The notes under the pieces were generated by a model. The model saw nothing but the letters and a program-made list of their open reading frames with translations, was not told the origin of the DNA and made no database searches. Positions 8,186-16,226 of a stretch of DNA of 49,558 nucleotides are shown here, one piece after another. The stretch comes from Gammaproteobacteria bacterium (GTDB taxonomy: Bacteria; Pseudomonadota; Gammaproteobacteria; Thiohalomonadales; Thiohalomonadaceae), in assembly GCA_003252455.1 (NCBI GenBank), contig QKED01000057.1, positions 1 through 49,558 of the forward strand. The letters run 5' to 3'. Position 1 is the stretch's first letter, and each line of letters starts with the position of its first letter. The translations under genes and the position numbers were made by a program.

Positions 8186-9367
8186 ATGTCCAGCAGTGAG
8201 CACTTCTACCGCGACCTCCCCCCCTTCAGCGCCTTCGCACACTTTCCCGAGGCGCAGCACTACCAGCCGCTGCCGTCCGACTGGCTCATCGCCATCAGCG
8301 ATGTGCGCGGCTCCACCGCCGCCATCGAGGCGGGACGCTATAAAGAGGTGAACGCGCTGGGCGTGGCGACCATAGTCGCCCTGCTCAACGCCCTGCGCCC
8401 GCTGGAGGTGCCCTACGTCTTCGGCGGCGACGGCGCCACCGCCTGCCTACCCGCCACCGCACGCCCCCAGGCGGAGCGGGCCCTGCGCGCCGCGCGACAC
8501 CTGGCGCGGACGCAGTTCGACCTGGAGCTGCGTGTTGGCCTGGTGCCGATGACCGAGGTGCAGGCCGCGGCGGGTGAGGTGCGTGTGGCGCGCTACCGCC
8601 CCCACCCCTTCTACTCCCAGGCGATGTTCCTCGGCGACGGCCTCGGCTACTGCGAGCGCCTGATCAAAGACCCGCGCCCCCACAACCCCTACCTGTTGCA
8701 GGATGCACCAGCCCCCCTGGAGGGGCGTTTCGAGGGTTTCGAGTGCCGCTGGAATCAGGTACCGAGCCCCCATGGCGAGACCATCTCCCTGCTGGTACAG
8801 GCGTTGGGTAGCGCGCCCGAGGCGGTCTACCGTGCGGTGCTGGCGGAGATCGATTCCATCTACGGCGACGAGGCGCGCCACCATCCGTTGCGCGAGGAGG
8901 CGCTGCACCTGGCGCAGAGTGGCCGCGCCCTACGCACCGAGACGCGTATCCGTGGCGCAGGCACGCCACTCTGGCAGCGGCTGCTCTACCACGCGCGCCT
9001 GCAGCTGCTGATCCTCATGGGCCGTTGGCTGATGCGCCGAGGTGCGATCACCGAGAACGGCGATTGGGGCGGCTACAAGTCGCGCCTCATCGCCAACAGC
9101 GACTATCGCAAGTTCGACGAACTGCTGCGCATGGTCATCTCCGGCACCCCACAGCAGCGTCACCAGCTGCGCGACGCCCTGGAGGCGCGCCGTGCACGCG
9201 GGGAGCTGGTGTTCGGCCTGCACGCGGCCAAGGAGGCGCTCATCACCTGCGTGATCCAGGACTACCACCAAGACCACGTACACTTCCTCGACGCCGCCGA
9301 CGGCGGCTACGCCCTGGCGGCCAAGGAGCTGAAGGGGCAGCTCAAGGGGCGGCAGCAGGCGGACTAA
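8186..9367 (+). CDS. DUF3095 protein, nucleotide-cyclase-like fold
   Basis: A 393-aa soluble protein matching DUF3095. The N-terminal part looks like a class III nucleotide cyclase core: ISDVRGSTAAIEAGRYK (D39, R41) corresponds to the first metal-binding strand and VFGGDGAT (D82) to the second. The C-terminal half includes GGYKSRLIANSDYRKFDELL and FGLHAAKEALITCVI, which may bind nucleotide or act as a regulatory domain. The start follows a strong AGGGGAGGA ribosome-binding site. Whether it makes a cyclic nucleotide is unknown. A cNMP-binding protein lies about 800 bases downstream at 10190, which makes a signalling link possible but unproven. Confidence 0.8.
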   Translation: MSSSEHFYRDLPPFSAFAHFPEAQHYQPLPSDWLIAISDVRGSTAAIEAGRYKEVNALGVATIVALLNALRPLEVPYVFGGDGATACLPATARPQAERALRAARHLARTQFDLELRVGLVPMTEVQAAAGEVRVARYRPHPFYSQAMFLGDGLGYCERLIKDPRPHNPYLLQDAPAPLEGRFEGFECRWNQVPSPHGETISLLVQALGSAPEAVYRAVLAEIDSIYGDEARHHPLREEALHLAQSGRALRTETRIRGAGTPLWQRLLYHARLQLLILMGRWLMRRGAITENGDWGGYKSRLIANSDYRKFDELLRMVISGTPQQRHQLRDALEARRARGELVFGLHAAKEALITCVIQDYHQDHVHFLDAADGGYALAAKELKGQLKGRQQAD

Positions 9368-9430
9368 GCGAACAGAGCTGAACCCGCACCTCGCGAGGCA
9401 CAGCCCCTCGACACCACCTCGCCTACGCGC

Positions 9431-10075
9431 TCAATCCCCCTCTTCGAACAACGTAGGGGGCCCCCCATGGGTCCGCTGTGGCGAGTTGGCGCCACGATGC
9501 TCCAGGGCATCGGTGTGGTGGTGACGGGCGTACTCGTAGAGCACGATGGAGGCGGCCACGGCGACGTTGAGACTCTGCACCGGGCCGTAGTGGGGGATAC
9601 GTACTGGCTGGATATCGGGGTAGTCGGCGCGCTCGAAGCTGATGCCGTACTCCTCGTGGCCGAGGATGAAGGCGCTCTTTTGCGGCAGCGCCATCTGCAT
9701 CAGGTTGTTGTCGGTATCCGGCTCCAGGGTGAAGAGGGTGTAACCACGCCCCTTGAGCTCTTGGTAGCTCTCGTCGAAGCGGTCGTAGAAGCGTGCCGGG
9801 ACGTGCTTGAGCGCCCCCTTGGCGGGCGAGGGGTCGAAGGGGCCTATGTCGATCAGGTGCAGCTCGTGGGCCCCCATGGCCTGGGCGCTGCGGAAGATCT
9901 TCGCCACGTTGAAGCCCGCCTTGAGGTGGTCGAGTACCAGCACGCAGTCGAAGACCCCGGGCGTGGCCATGGCGTTGCGCCAGCGCTGCTTCTGATAGGC
10001 GAGCAGGGCGGTGCGGCGCATTTCGCGCAGTTCGGCCTTGGTTCTACGGTTTTTCACGGGGTGCTCCAGGGTCAC
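9431..10075 (-). CDS. SpoU/TrmH-family RNA 2'-O-methyltransferase
   Basis: The 214-aa protein contains the three SPOUT motifs in order: NVAKIFRSAQAMGAHELHLI (motif 1, with the catalytic Arg), FILGHEEYGIS (motif 2) and VQSLNVAVAASIVLYEY (motif 3, part of the trefoil knot). It should use S-adenosylmethionine to methylate a ribose in tRNA or rRNA in the cytoplasm. The particular position cannot be told from sequence. It is somewhat longer than TrmL at the basic N-terminus (KNRRTKAELREMRR). The gene is divergent from the cNMP-binding gene at 10190. Confidence 0.9.
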   Translation of the reverse strand: MTLEHPVKNRRTKAELREMRRTALLAYQKQRWRNAMATPGVFDCVLVLDHLKAGFNVAKIFRSAQAMGAHELHLIDIGPFDPSPAKGALKHVPARFYDRFDESYQELKGRGYTLFTLEPDTDNNLMQMALPQKSAFILGHEEYGISFERADYPDIQPVRIPHYGPVQSLNVAVAASIVLYEYARHHHTDALEHRGANSPQRTHGGPPTLFEEGD

Positions 10076-10131
10076 GGCGGGCCATCTTAGCCCAATCCAT
10101 CAGGCCTATGTAGCACGCCCCGGTCGCGGGT

Positions 10132-10148
10132 TATACTCGACCGTCGAG
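10132..10148 (+). promoter_or_regulatory. candidate -10 box with overlapping palindromic operator
   Basis: TATACT (10132-10137) is a good -10 hexamer about 55 bases before the start at 10190. A perfect palindrome, CTCGAC-C-GTCGAG (10136-10148), overlaps its 3' end. Six-base arms with one central base are typical of a dimeric repressor site. The -35 region is weak, which suggests an activator or a non-standard sigma factor. Confidence 0.4.
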
Positions 10149-10189
10149 GAGAGATCACCACACACCACCGAAAAAATAGGGGCGACGGG

Positions 10190-10672
10190 ATGAGTACCGA
10201 TCCGTTTTTCCACTACCCCGACCAGCCACACGAGGAGGACAACGCCTGGGTCTTCCTCGGCGGTGACTGCGACGCGCAGTGGGGCGAACTGCTGCGCTAC
10301 TGCGACCAGCGCGACTTCCGCGCCGGGGAGACCCTCATCGAGCGCGATGCCTACGACCGCAGCTGCTTCTTCTTGGAGAGCGGCGAGCTGGAGGTCCTGA
10401 TCCCGGTCAGCTACTCCAACAAGCTCCACCCCATCACCGTGCTCGGCGAGGGGGCTGTGTTCGGCGAACAGAGCTTCCTCGATGCCGGTGTGCGCTCCGC
10501 CACCATCCGCGCGGTGGAGCCGGGGCGGCTGTTCGAACTGCGCCGCGAGCGCTTCGACGAGCTGGCCAAGGCCAACCCGGCACTGGCGCTGCGCATCCTC
10601 GGCGACCTGGGGCGCATCCTCTCCCTGCGCCTGCGCCAGGCCACCTCCTTCTTCAGTCAGGATCTGGTGTAA
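10190..10672 (+). CDS. cyclic nucleotide-binding domain protein (stand-alone)
   Basis: The 160 residues make up one cNMP-binding beta-roll: FRAGETLIERDAYDRSCFFL at the start of the roll, and the phosphate-binding cassette VFGEQSFLDAGVRSATIRA (FGE followed by RSAT). There is no DNA-binding helix-turn-helix, so this is not a Crp-type regulator but a ligand-sensing subunit. It stops two bases before the start of the membrane iron-sulfur protein at 10675, so the two are translationally coupled and probably act together. The cassette looks able to bind a cyclic nucleotide, but the ligand is not known. Confidence 0.85.
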   Translation: MSTDPFFHYPDQPHEEDNAWVFLGGDCDAQWGELLRYCDQRDFRAGETLIERDAYDRSCFFLESGELEVLIPVSYSNKLHPITVLGEGAVFGEQSFLDAGVRSATIRAVEPGRLFELRRERFDELAKANPALALRILGDLGRILSLRLRQATSFFSQDLV

Positions 10673-10674
10673 CC

Positions 10675-11766
10675 ATGGCCAAGTCAGAGACCCCCCTCTT
10701 TCCCAACATCACCCAGACCACCCCGCGCAGCCCCAAATGGCTGTGGGAGGCCGGTCGCCTGGCCCTGCTCGGCCTCACCCTGGCGCTGCTCATCGGCCTC
10801 GTCAGCGAACCCATGACGACCCTGACCCTCACCTGGGGCGTGCTGGTACCGCTGCTGCCGATCCTCATCTTCATCGCCCCCGGGGTGTGGCGTAACCTCT
10901 GCCCCATGGCCACCCTCAACCAGATCCCGCGCCGCCTCGGCCTCGGCCTGCAGCGCCCGCTCAGAGGCGACCTGCGCAGTCAGGCCTACGTCATCGCCTT
11001 CGCGCTCTTCTTCATCCTCGCCCCCGTGCGTCTGCTGCAGCTCGACTACGACCCCTTCGCCCTGCTCCTGCTGCTGCTCGCCCTGCTGGCCCTGGCCCTC
11101 ATCGGCGGTTTCGTCTTTCAGGGCAAGGCGGGGTGGTGCGGGAGCTTCTGCCCCCTGGGGCCGTTGGAGCGCCTCTACGGCCAGAGCCCGCTCATCAAGG
11201 CCAGGGACCGCTTCTGCGAACCCTGCATCGGCTGCCAGAAGCACTGCTACGACTACAACCCCGAGGTGGCCCAGCTGGCCGACCTGCACGACAAGGACCA
11301 CGGCTACATCAGCGACCGCAAGTTCTTCTTCGCCGCCCTGCCCGGCCTGATCCACGCCTATTTCACCCTGCCGAGCCCGCCGGTGCTCACCAGCCTGGCG
11401 CTGGTGGAGCAGTTCGTCATCTCACTGCTGGTCTCGGTGGGCGCCTACCACGTCATCGAGACGGTGAGCCGCGTCAGCACCTACAAGCTCAACATCCTCT
11501 ACGCCGCCTTGGGCCTCAACCTCTACTACTTCTACCGCTTGCCCCTGATGGTCGACGACCTGCACACCCTCACCGGCCTGCGCCTGGATGTGGCCGCCCC
11601 CTATGCGGGCAACGCCCTGCTCATCCTCCTCTCCCTGCTCTGGGTGTGGCGCGCCATGAGCAAGGAGGACCGCTACATCTCCGCCCTGTTGTCGCGCAAA
11701 TCGGTACGCGTGGGGGCCAGCGCCCGCCTCTCCGCGCTCAAAGAGGAGTATCGCGACCAAGGCTGA
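10675..11766 (+). CDS. membrane polyferredoxin of the NapH/CcoG/NosR type
   Basis: A 363-aa integral membrane protein with about six hydrophobic segments. Cys motifs appear in the order NLCPMATLNQIPRR, then GWCGSFCPLGPLERLYG, then CEPCIGCQKHCYDYNP. The last is a CxxCxxCxxxC iron-sulfur motif, here followed by YDYNP rather than the usual Pro. Such proteins pass electrons across or along the cytoplasmic membrane. I set the start at ATG 10675, two bases after the cNMP gene. The frame is open further upstream, but that stretch overlaps the cNMP gene and looks non-coding. Pairing with a cyclic-nucleotide sensor suggests ligand-gated electron flow. The physiological donor and acceptor cannot be read from the sequence. 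Confidence 0.8.
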   Translation: MAKSETPLFPNITQTTPRSPKWLWEAGRLALLGLTLALLIGLVSEPMTTLTLTWGVLVPLLPILIFIAPGVWRNLCPMATLNQIPRRLGLGLQRPLRGDLRSQAYVIAFALFFILAPVRLLQLDYDPFALLLLLLALLALALIGGFVFQGKAGWCGSFCPLGPLERLYGQSPLIKARDRFCEPCIGCQKHCYDYNPEVAQLADLHDKDHGYISDRKFFFAALPGLIHAYFTLPSPPVLTSLALVEQFVISLLVSVGAYHVIETVSRVSTYKLNILYAALGLNLYYFYRLPLMVDDLHTLTGLRLDVAAPYAGNALLILLSLLWVWRAMSKEDRYISALLSRKSVRVGASARLSALKEEYRDQG

Positions 11767-11867
11767 TGGCGGACGACCGCCTCCGCCGACCCCGAAGAGA
11801 CTCTCGCCGCGCAGGCTGACCCTCGTCAGTCGCTGTTTGCTGAAATGAGATGCGCGCAAGTGGCTGA

Positions 11868-11939
11868 TGCGAAGAAGGCGCCTCGCTGCACCCGCCGGCT
11901 CTGAGCGGCCGTCGCCGGTGGTCCCGGCGCCTCTTCGCA
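11868..11939. repeat. intergenic inverted repeat after the polyferredoxin gene
   Basis: The 313 bases between the genes at 10675 and 12080 hold no supported gene. They contain an imperfect inverted repeat: TGCGAAGAAGGCGCC (11868-11882) against GGCGCCTCTTCGCA (11926-11939), with one bulged base and a loop of about 43. There is no T-tract. It could serve as a transcript end or attenuator. Confidence 0.5.
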
Positions 11940-12019
11940 CAGGGCGCCTCGCCCGGTGTGCGATGAGCAGGGCGTGACGCAACAGGTACTTTCGTCGGCG
12001 CGGGGGACATAGACTCGAA

Positions 12020-12048
12020 CGATGGCGCCTCGCCACGACGCGCCATCG
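12020..12048. promoter_or_regulatory. perfect 9-bp inverted repeat upstream of the GNAT gene
   Basis: CGATGGCGC (12020-12028) pairs with GCGCCATCG (12040-12048). It lies 32 bases before the ATG at 12080, just ahead of an AT-rich TTATAG (12050-12055) that might be a -10 box. It may be an operator or a leader hairpin. Confidence 0.4.
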
Positions 12049-12079
12049 GTTATAGGGAACACACACCGAGTACGACGCC

Positions 12080-12598
12080 ATGTACCTACGCCCCTACCAG
12101 CCCGGCGAGGCCGAGGCCCTCTGGCGACTGCTGCGCGATAGCGTGCATCGCATCGCCATCGCCCACTACACCCCGGCCCAGTGCGACGCCTGGGCCCCCG
12201 CCGCCCCGCCCCAAGGCTGGGGCGAGCGGCTCCAGCAGACCCCCACCTGGGTGATGGAGGCGGGGGATAAGGCAGTGGGCATGGTCGCCCTCACCCCCGC
12301 GGGCCACATCGATCTGCTCTACACCGCCCCCTCACACCAGCGTCGTGGCATCGCCCGCGCCCTGCTGCACTGGGTCGAGGAGGAGGCACGCCGCCTCGAC
12401 CTCTCGCACCTCACCACCGAGGCGAGCCTCGCCGCCCATGGCTTCTTCATCCGTCACGGCTTCGAGGCGCTGCGCTGCCAAGCGGTGCAGCGCCACGGGG
12501 TCGAGCTGCACAACTGGGTGATGTCCAAACCGCTCGGCGACGACGCCCGCACCCCACCTTCGAGTGGCGGCACGCGCGCCTCAGCCAGCGCTCTGTAG
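12080..12598 (+). CDS. GNAT-family N-acetyltransferase
   Basis: The 172-aa protein opens MYLRPYQPGEAEALWRLLRD and contains the acetyl-CoA pyrophosphate loop of GNAT motif A (PSHQRRGIARALL). Then follow motif B-like ASLAAHGFFIRHGFE and a C-terminal strand ending LHNWVMSKPL. The overall pattern resembles YafP-type acetyltransferases, but the acceptor substrate is unknown. The last 18 bases overlap the convergent MFS gene, so the C-terminal tail (TPPSSGGTRASASAL) is probably not conserved. Confidence 0.85.
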   Translation: MYLRPYQPGEAEALWRLLRDSVHRIAIAHYTPAQCDAWAPAAPPQGWGERLQQTPTWVMEAGDKAVGMVALTPAGHIDLLYTAPSHQRRGIARALLHWVEEEARRLDLSHLTTEASLAAHGFFIRHGFEALRCQAVQRHGVELHNWVMSKPLGDDARTPPSSGGTRASASAL

Positions 12599-13765
12599 CT
12601 CGGCCCGCTCCAGGCGCTGCATCGCCAGCAGGAGCCCCATACCCACCCCCAGCGCCCCGGCGGCGATCCCGAGTGAGCCCAGATAGGTACCGCTCGCCTC
12701 GGCGAGAAAGCCGGCCAGGGCCGGGGCGAGGATCTGCGCCACCCCAAAGCTGAGGGTCAGGCGCGCCATCGCCTTGGCCGGATTCTCCGGGTAGCAGCGG
12801 CCGATGAGCGTCAGGGTCAGGCTGACGATACCGACGAAGGTGACGCCGTAGAGCGCGGCACTCGACAGGTTGGCCAGGGCCGCCGTGGAGAGCAGTGGCA
12901 GCAGGCAGGAGAGCAGCTGCAAGGCATAGGCGAGAAGCAGGGCGGACAGCTCACCGACACGGTGCGCCACCCAGTCCCAGATGAAGGCGGCGGGGGCCGC
13001 CGCCAGCCCCACCAGCACCCAGACCCAGGCACCGTGGCCGGCGAAGAGCGGCAGCTTCTCGACGATGGAGACGATGAAGGTGGCGCTCACCACATACCCC
13101 ACCCCGCCGCAAAAGTAGCCCGCGATGAGCAGCCAGAGCCACCCCTTGGAGGGGGTGGGGCGATGGCCTTGCGGAGGCTGTGCCGCCACCCTGGCCGGGG
13201 CGGGCAGCCAGAACCAGGCGGGGATGAAGAAGACCAGGCCGAAGAGGCCCAGCCCCAGCCACTGCGCGGCCCAGTCGAGTGGCACGGATAGCATCGCCAC
13301 CACGGCGAGCCCGGAGACGACGATGCCGAGCCCGAGCCCCGAGAAGTGCAGCCCCAACTGCGGGCGGTGGCCCTGGCGCATCAGCCAGTTCAGCACCAGC
13401 CCCGAGGCGAGCAGCAGCCCGGCGATGCTGGAGAAACCGGCGATAAAGCGCAGCAGCGCCCAGAGGCGCACGTCGGTGGTGAGGCCCATGGCCGCCGTAC
13501 TCAGCAGTGCCAGCACCAGACCGAGACGATAGAGGCGAAACTTCAGCCCCAGGTCGCTGATCAGCGCGGCGAGCAACGCCCCACCGAGGTAACCGAGGTA
13601 GTTGAAGGTGGCGAGCCAGCCACCGCCCAGATAGGTGAGCCCCGCCTGCTCGCGCATCAGCGGCAGCAGCGGTGTATAGGCGAAGCGCGCCAATCCCACG
13701 GTGAGGATCAGCGCGCAGACACCGGCGAAGAGGACGCGGGTGCGGGCGTTGGTGTCACGACTCAT
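12581..13765 (-). CDS. YbfB/YjiJ-family MFS transporter
   Basis: A 394-aa membrane protein with about 12 hydrophobic helices. The first helices carry LARFAYTPLLPLMREQAGL and GGWLATFNYLGYLGGAL, signatures of the YbfB/YjiJ family of major facilitator transporters, which have no firmly known substrate. A cytoplasmic basic loop falls near the middle (VAAQPPQGHRPTPSKG), separating two six-helix halves. Its stop overlaps the convergent GNAT gene by 18 bases. The ATG at 13765 lacks a strong Shine-Dalgarno sequence. Confidence 0.87.
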   Translation of the reverse strand: MSRDTNARTRVLFAGVCALILTVGLARFAYTPLLPLMREQAGLTYLGGGWLATFNYLGYLGGALLAALISDLGLKFRLYRLGLVLALLSTAAMGLTTDVRLWALLRFIAGFSSIAGLLLASGLVLNWLMRQGHRPQLGLHFSGLGLGIVVSGLAVVAMLSVPLDWAAQWLGLGLFGLVFFIPAWFWLPAPARVAAQPPQGHRPTPSKGWLWLLIAGYFCGGVGYVVSATFIVSIVEKLPLFAGHGAWVWVLVGLAAAPAAFIWDWVAHRVGELSALLLAYALQLLSCLLPLLSTAALANLSSAALYGVTFVGIVSLTLTLIGRCYPENPAKAMARLTLSFGVAQILAPALAGFLAEASGTYLGSLGIAAGALGVGMGLLLAMQRLERAELQSAG

Positions 13766-13821
13766 GCGCGGTGCCAGGGTGATTCGAGGGGCGGAGCAGG
13801 TATGGACCCCGTTCAGGACGC

Positions 13822-14424
13822 TTAATCGAACGTACCGAGGCCCAACGAGGCGGTCGCGCCCATGAAACTGTTCTCTTTGTTGAGGTTCACAAAAAGGTTG
13901 CTGGAGAGGGCGAAGGCGCCCCCGAACACGCGGTAGCTACTCATCTCCAGGCGTAGGCCGTAGGTGTCGCGATGGTCGCCGAAGCCATCGAAGTTACGCA
14001 TGATGGTGCGCACCGGGCCGCCCGAGAGGATGCGCAACCCGTGGCTGGTACGGGTGACACGCCCATAGAGCAGGCCGGTCTCCTCCACCGTGGAGAGCCC
14101 GGCATTGGCACACGCCATGGAGTAGAGGCAACCGAACAGATTGTTTCCCGTGCGTCCCCAGTCGAGGTGGCGCTGGCGTTGCAGGGTAACGGCGTGCACC
14201 CCTTGGTTCCAGCGTAGGGAATACCCCCCGCTGGCGAGGGACATCTCGCGCTCGCCAAAACCACCGCCGATCCCGAAGTCGAGCCAGAAATGACTCGGCT
14301 CGGCGGGCGCCACGACGCGCGGCCCCCCCTGTTGTGCCATGTCGCCGACCACCCCCGGGAGCGGCGCCTCGGCGGCCTGGAGCAGGGGGGAGAGGAGCAG
14401 CAGCAGGGGGGCTAGACGACGCAT
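13822..14424 (-). CDS. exported protein, probably outer-membrane associated, unknown function
   Basis: From ATG 14424 the product has 200 residues with a signal peptide (MRRLAPLLLLLSPLLQAAEA). The mature part has alternating polar and hydrophobic strands (SHFWLDFGIGGGFGER, YGLRLEMSSYRVFGGAF, ATASLGLGTFD), as in small beta-barrel or lipocalin-like envelope proteins. I did not recognise a family. A longer in-frame start exists upstream, but its extra residues (GCACLPAGGWLDCPHH) lack signal-peptide character. It is the upstream neighbour of the MFS gene on the same strand, 56 bases apart. Confidence 0.6.
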   Translation of the reverse strand: MRRLAPLLLLLSPLLQAAEAPLPGVVGDMAQQGGPRVVAPAEPSHFWLDFGIGGGFGEREMSLASGGYSLRWNQGVHAVTLQRQRHLDWGRTGNNLFGCLYSMACANAGLSTVEETGLLYGRVTRTSHGLRILSGGPVRTIMRNFDGFGDHRDTYGLRLEMSSYRVFGGAFALSSNLFVNLNKENSFMGATASLGLGTFD

Positions 14425-14554
14425 GGCGATTCTCACGGTGACGGGCGATGGGTGGTGTGGGCAGTCTAGCCAGCCCCCCGCAGGCAGACAAGCGCAACCC
14501 AAGGTGCGTGGGGCGCCTCGATAGACAGACCCCGCCGACTGCTGCAGACTGGTC

Positions 14555-14601
14555 GGCGTCCCTCGCGTATTCGCTACCTAGAGGGGTGCGACAGGGACGC
14601 C
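14555..14601 (+). promoter_or_regulatory. leader hairpin upstream of the collar-domain gene
   Basis: GGCGTCCCT (14555-14563) and AGGGACGCC (14593-14601) form a perfect 9-bp stem around a 29-base loop. It ends 27 bases before the ATG at 14629, leaving the AAGGAG ribosome-binding site free. It may be an mRNA stability element or an operator. Confidence 0.45.
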
Positions 14602-14628
14602 ATCCGTCATCATCAAGGAGACTCTACG

Positions 14629-15036
14629 ATGCACAAACACCTTCTCGGCCTTCTCGTCGGCGCCACCCTCGGCGTCGCCCCCGCCCTCTCCCACGCCTGG
14701 AACGACTGCAACCTCGGCGAGGTCACCCTCTTCGCCGGCAGCTACGCCCCCAGCGGTTGGATGCTGGCCCAAGGCCAGCTCCTCTCCATCGGCGACAACA
14801 TGGCCCTCTACAGCCTGCTCGGCAACACCTACGGCGGCGACGGGCGCAGCAACTTCGCCCTGCCTGACCTGCGTGGGCGCGCCCCGATCGGGGCGGGTCA
14901 GAGCACGACCCTCGGCAACGTCCCGCTCGGCCAGCAGGGCATGCCGACCAAGGGTGGCGATCAGGCGAGCCTCCCCTCTTACCTGGCGCTCAACTTCGTC
15001 ATCTGTGTCTCGGGCAACTATCCCGTACGCCCCTAA
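14629..15036 (+). CDS. secreted phage-tail-collar (MdpB-type) domain protein
   Basis: The 135-aa precursor has a signal peptide (cleavage near SHA, residues 20-23) followed by a single tail-collar domain: GEVTLFAGSYAPSGWMLAQG, LLSIGDNMALYSLLGNTYGG and FALPDLRGRAPIG. This is the pattern of microcystin-dependent-protein-like collar proteins, which occur both in phage tails and as chromosomal secreted proteins. It has no phage neighbours, and a signal peptide would be odd for a tail protein, so it is likely an exported chromosomal protein. An AAGGAG site precedes the ATG. A strong GC-rich hairpin follows the stop. Confidence 0.82.
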   Translation: MHKHLLGLLVGATLGVAPALSHAWNDCNLGEVTLFAGSYAPSGWMLAQGQLLSIGDNMALYSLLGNTYGGDGRSNFALPDLRGRAPIGAGQSTTLGNVPLGQQGMPTKGGDQASLPSYLALNFVICVSGNYPVRP

Positions 15037-15045
15037 GGGAGGCAC

Positions 15046-15078
15046 ACCAAGGCGCCGGGCCCTGCCCTGCGCCTTGGT
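15046..15078 (+). terminator. GC-rich hairpin after the collar-domain gene
   Basis: ACCAAGGCGC (15046-15055) pairs perfectly with GCGCCTTGGT (15069-15078), a 10-bp stem with a 13-base loop, ten bases after the stop. No T-tract follows, so it may be an inefficient terminator or a 3'-end stabiliser. Confidence 0.5.
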
Positions 15079-15124
15079 ACCCGATACGCCCCAAGAATTA
15101 ATATTCTCTATTGAAAAAACAGAT

Positions 15125-15153
15125 TTGATTGAAAACACAAAGGGGCCTAAGGT
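15125..15153 (+). promoter_or_regulatory. candidate sigma-70 promoter for tpx
   Basis: The stretch 15096-15140 is markedly AT-rich against its surroundings. TTGATT (15125-15130), 17 bases of spacer and TAAGGT (15148-15153) make a plausible -35/-10 pair about 85 bases before the tpx ATG. Confidence 0.35.
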
Positions 15154-15238
15154 GCGAGACCTACGGGCAAATCCCACTCGTGCACTCGGGAATCCCCTCG
15201 ACTCCCGACATAAAACAGACTGACTCAAGGAGTACCTC

Positions 15239-15736
15239 ATGGCCGCTATCACCCTCGAAGGCAATCCGTTCAACACCAATGGCGACCTGCCCGCCGTCGG
15301 CGCCAAGGCCCCCGACTTCTGCCTGGTCGCCGCCGACCTGAGTGAGGTCTCCCTCGCCACCCACGCCGGCAAGAAGAAGCTGCTGAACATCGTCCCCAGC
15401 CTCGACACCCCGGTCTGCGCCACCTCCACGCAGAAGTTCAACGCCGCCATGGCCGCGAAGGAGAACGCCGTCGCCCTGGTTATCTCCGCCGACCTGCCCT
15501 TCGCCATGTCCCGCTTCTGCGGCGCCGAGGGGATCGACAACGTCATCTCCCTCTCCATGATGCGCGACAAGCGCTTCGCCGAGGCCTATGGCATGCTCAT
15601 CGTCGACGGCCCGCTGGCCGGTCTCTGCGCCCGTGGCGTGGTGGTACTGGATGAGAACGACACCGTCGTCTACACCCAGTTGGTCACCGAGGTGGTCAAC
15701 GAGCCCGACTACGAGGCCGCCCTGGCCGCCCTCTAA
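15239..15736 (+). CDS. tpx: thiol peroxidase (atypical 2-Cys peroxiredoxin)
   Basis: Tpx reduces hydrogen peroxide and alkyl hydroperoxides using thioredoxin. The 165-aa protein has the peroxidatic cysteine C60 in [12 protein letters not shown] and the resolving cysteine C94 in SRFCGAEG, the spacing expected for Tpx. [11 protein letters not shown] and [15 protein letters not shown] complete the family pattern. A CAAGGAG ribosome-binding site precedes the ATG. A strong intrinsic terminator follows 18 bases after the stop, so it is a single-gene unit. It opens a run of redox-related genes (DUF4242, Crp/Fnr, di-heme peroxidase). Confidence 0.97.
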   Translation: MAAITLEGNPFNTNGDLPAVGAKAPDFCLVAADLSEVSLATHAGKKKLLNIVPSLDTPVCATSTQKFNAAMAAKENAVALVISADLPFAMSRFCGAEGIDNVISLSMMRDKRFAEAYGMLIVDGPLAGLCARGVVVLDENDTVVYTQLVTEVVNEPDYEAALAAL

Positions 15737-15754
15737 GGCGCGCTAATCGACCAT

Positions 15755-15793
15755 AAAAGGGGTGCCGACCCACGGGTCGGCACCCCTTTTTTT
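15755..15793 (+). terminator. Rho-independent terminator of tpx
   Basis: AAAGGGGTGCCGACC (15756-15770), loop CACG, then the perfect complement GGTCGGCACCCCTTT running into a seven-T tract that ends at 15793. The A-run on the left makes it potentially active in both directions. Confidence 0.95.
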
Positions 15794-15821
15794 CGTCTTG
15801 CCCCCACTGCGTAGCCAAAGT

Positions 15822-15830
15822 TACAGACCC
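15822..15830 (+). promoter_or_regulatory. TACAGACCC motif upstream of the DUF4242-crp/fnr pair
   Basis: TACAGACCC at 15822-15830 recurs exactly at 16973-16981, upstream of the di-heme peroxidase gene. The sites are 64 and 57 bases before their start codons. Between them lies a Crp/Fnr-family gene, so a shared regulator site is possible. The motif is short and chance is not excluded. Confidence 0.3.
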
Positions 15831-15893
15831 CCATCCGGCCTCGGCTCAGACTCGCTCCCACTGCACCCCGCAGTCACAACCGAGGAGACCGAG

Positions 15894-16214
15894 ATGACCC
15901 AACCGACCGCCCCCACCCCCCTGCGCTTCTTCATCGACACCCACGCCACGGCCAATGGCACCCTGCCCGAGGGGCTCGACGCCGACGGCTTCGCCGGCTT
16001 CTACCCGCTCTACCTGGAGGCGTGCCGCGCCGAAGGGGTGGTGCCACTGCGCATCCACCTGGGCTATGAGCAGGGGCGCGCCTTCTGCTTCAATATGGCC
16101 CCGGACGCCGAGGCGGTGCGCCGCGCCCACGCACGGGTCGGCCTCCCCTTCGACACCATCACCGAGGTGACCACCGCCACCCCCGGCGACACCTTCTTCC
16201 GCCCGCACCCCTGA
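15894..16214 (+). CDS. DUF4242 (nickel-binding SCO4226-like) protein
   Basis: From ATG 15894, after a GAGGAGA site, the product has 106 residues. FFIDTHATANGT near the start and AFCFNMAPDAEAVRRAHARV in the second half fit the DUF4242/SCO4226 small ferredoxin-like fold, a family with a nickel-binding member. The frame runs further upstream to about 15762, but that part covers the tpx terminator and is not coding. The gene ends 12 bases before the Crp/Fnr regulator gene, so the two are an operon. Confidence 0.75.
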   Translation: MTQPTAPTPLRFFIDTHATANGTLPEGLDADGFAGFYPLYLEACRAEGVVPLRIHLGYEQGRAFCFNMAPDAEAVRRAHARVGLPFDTITEVTTATPGDTFFRPHP

Positions 16215-16226
16215 CGGAGGCCCGCC

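Noticed and set aside
10279-10674. A long N-terminal extension of the polyferredoxin.
   Set aside because: It overlaps the well-supported cNMP-binding gene in another frame, and the ATG at 10675 gives a normal membrane start.
15118-15145. An FNR-type site before tpx (TTGATTGAAAACACAA).
   Set aside because: Only the left half (TTGAT) fits; the required ATCAA half is missing.
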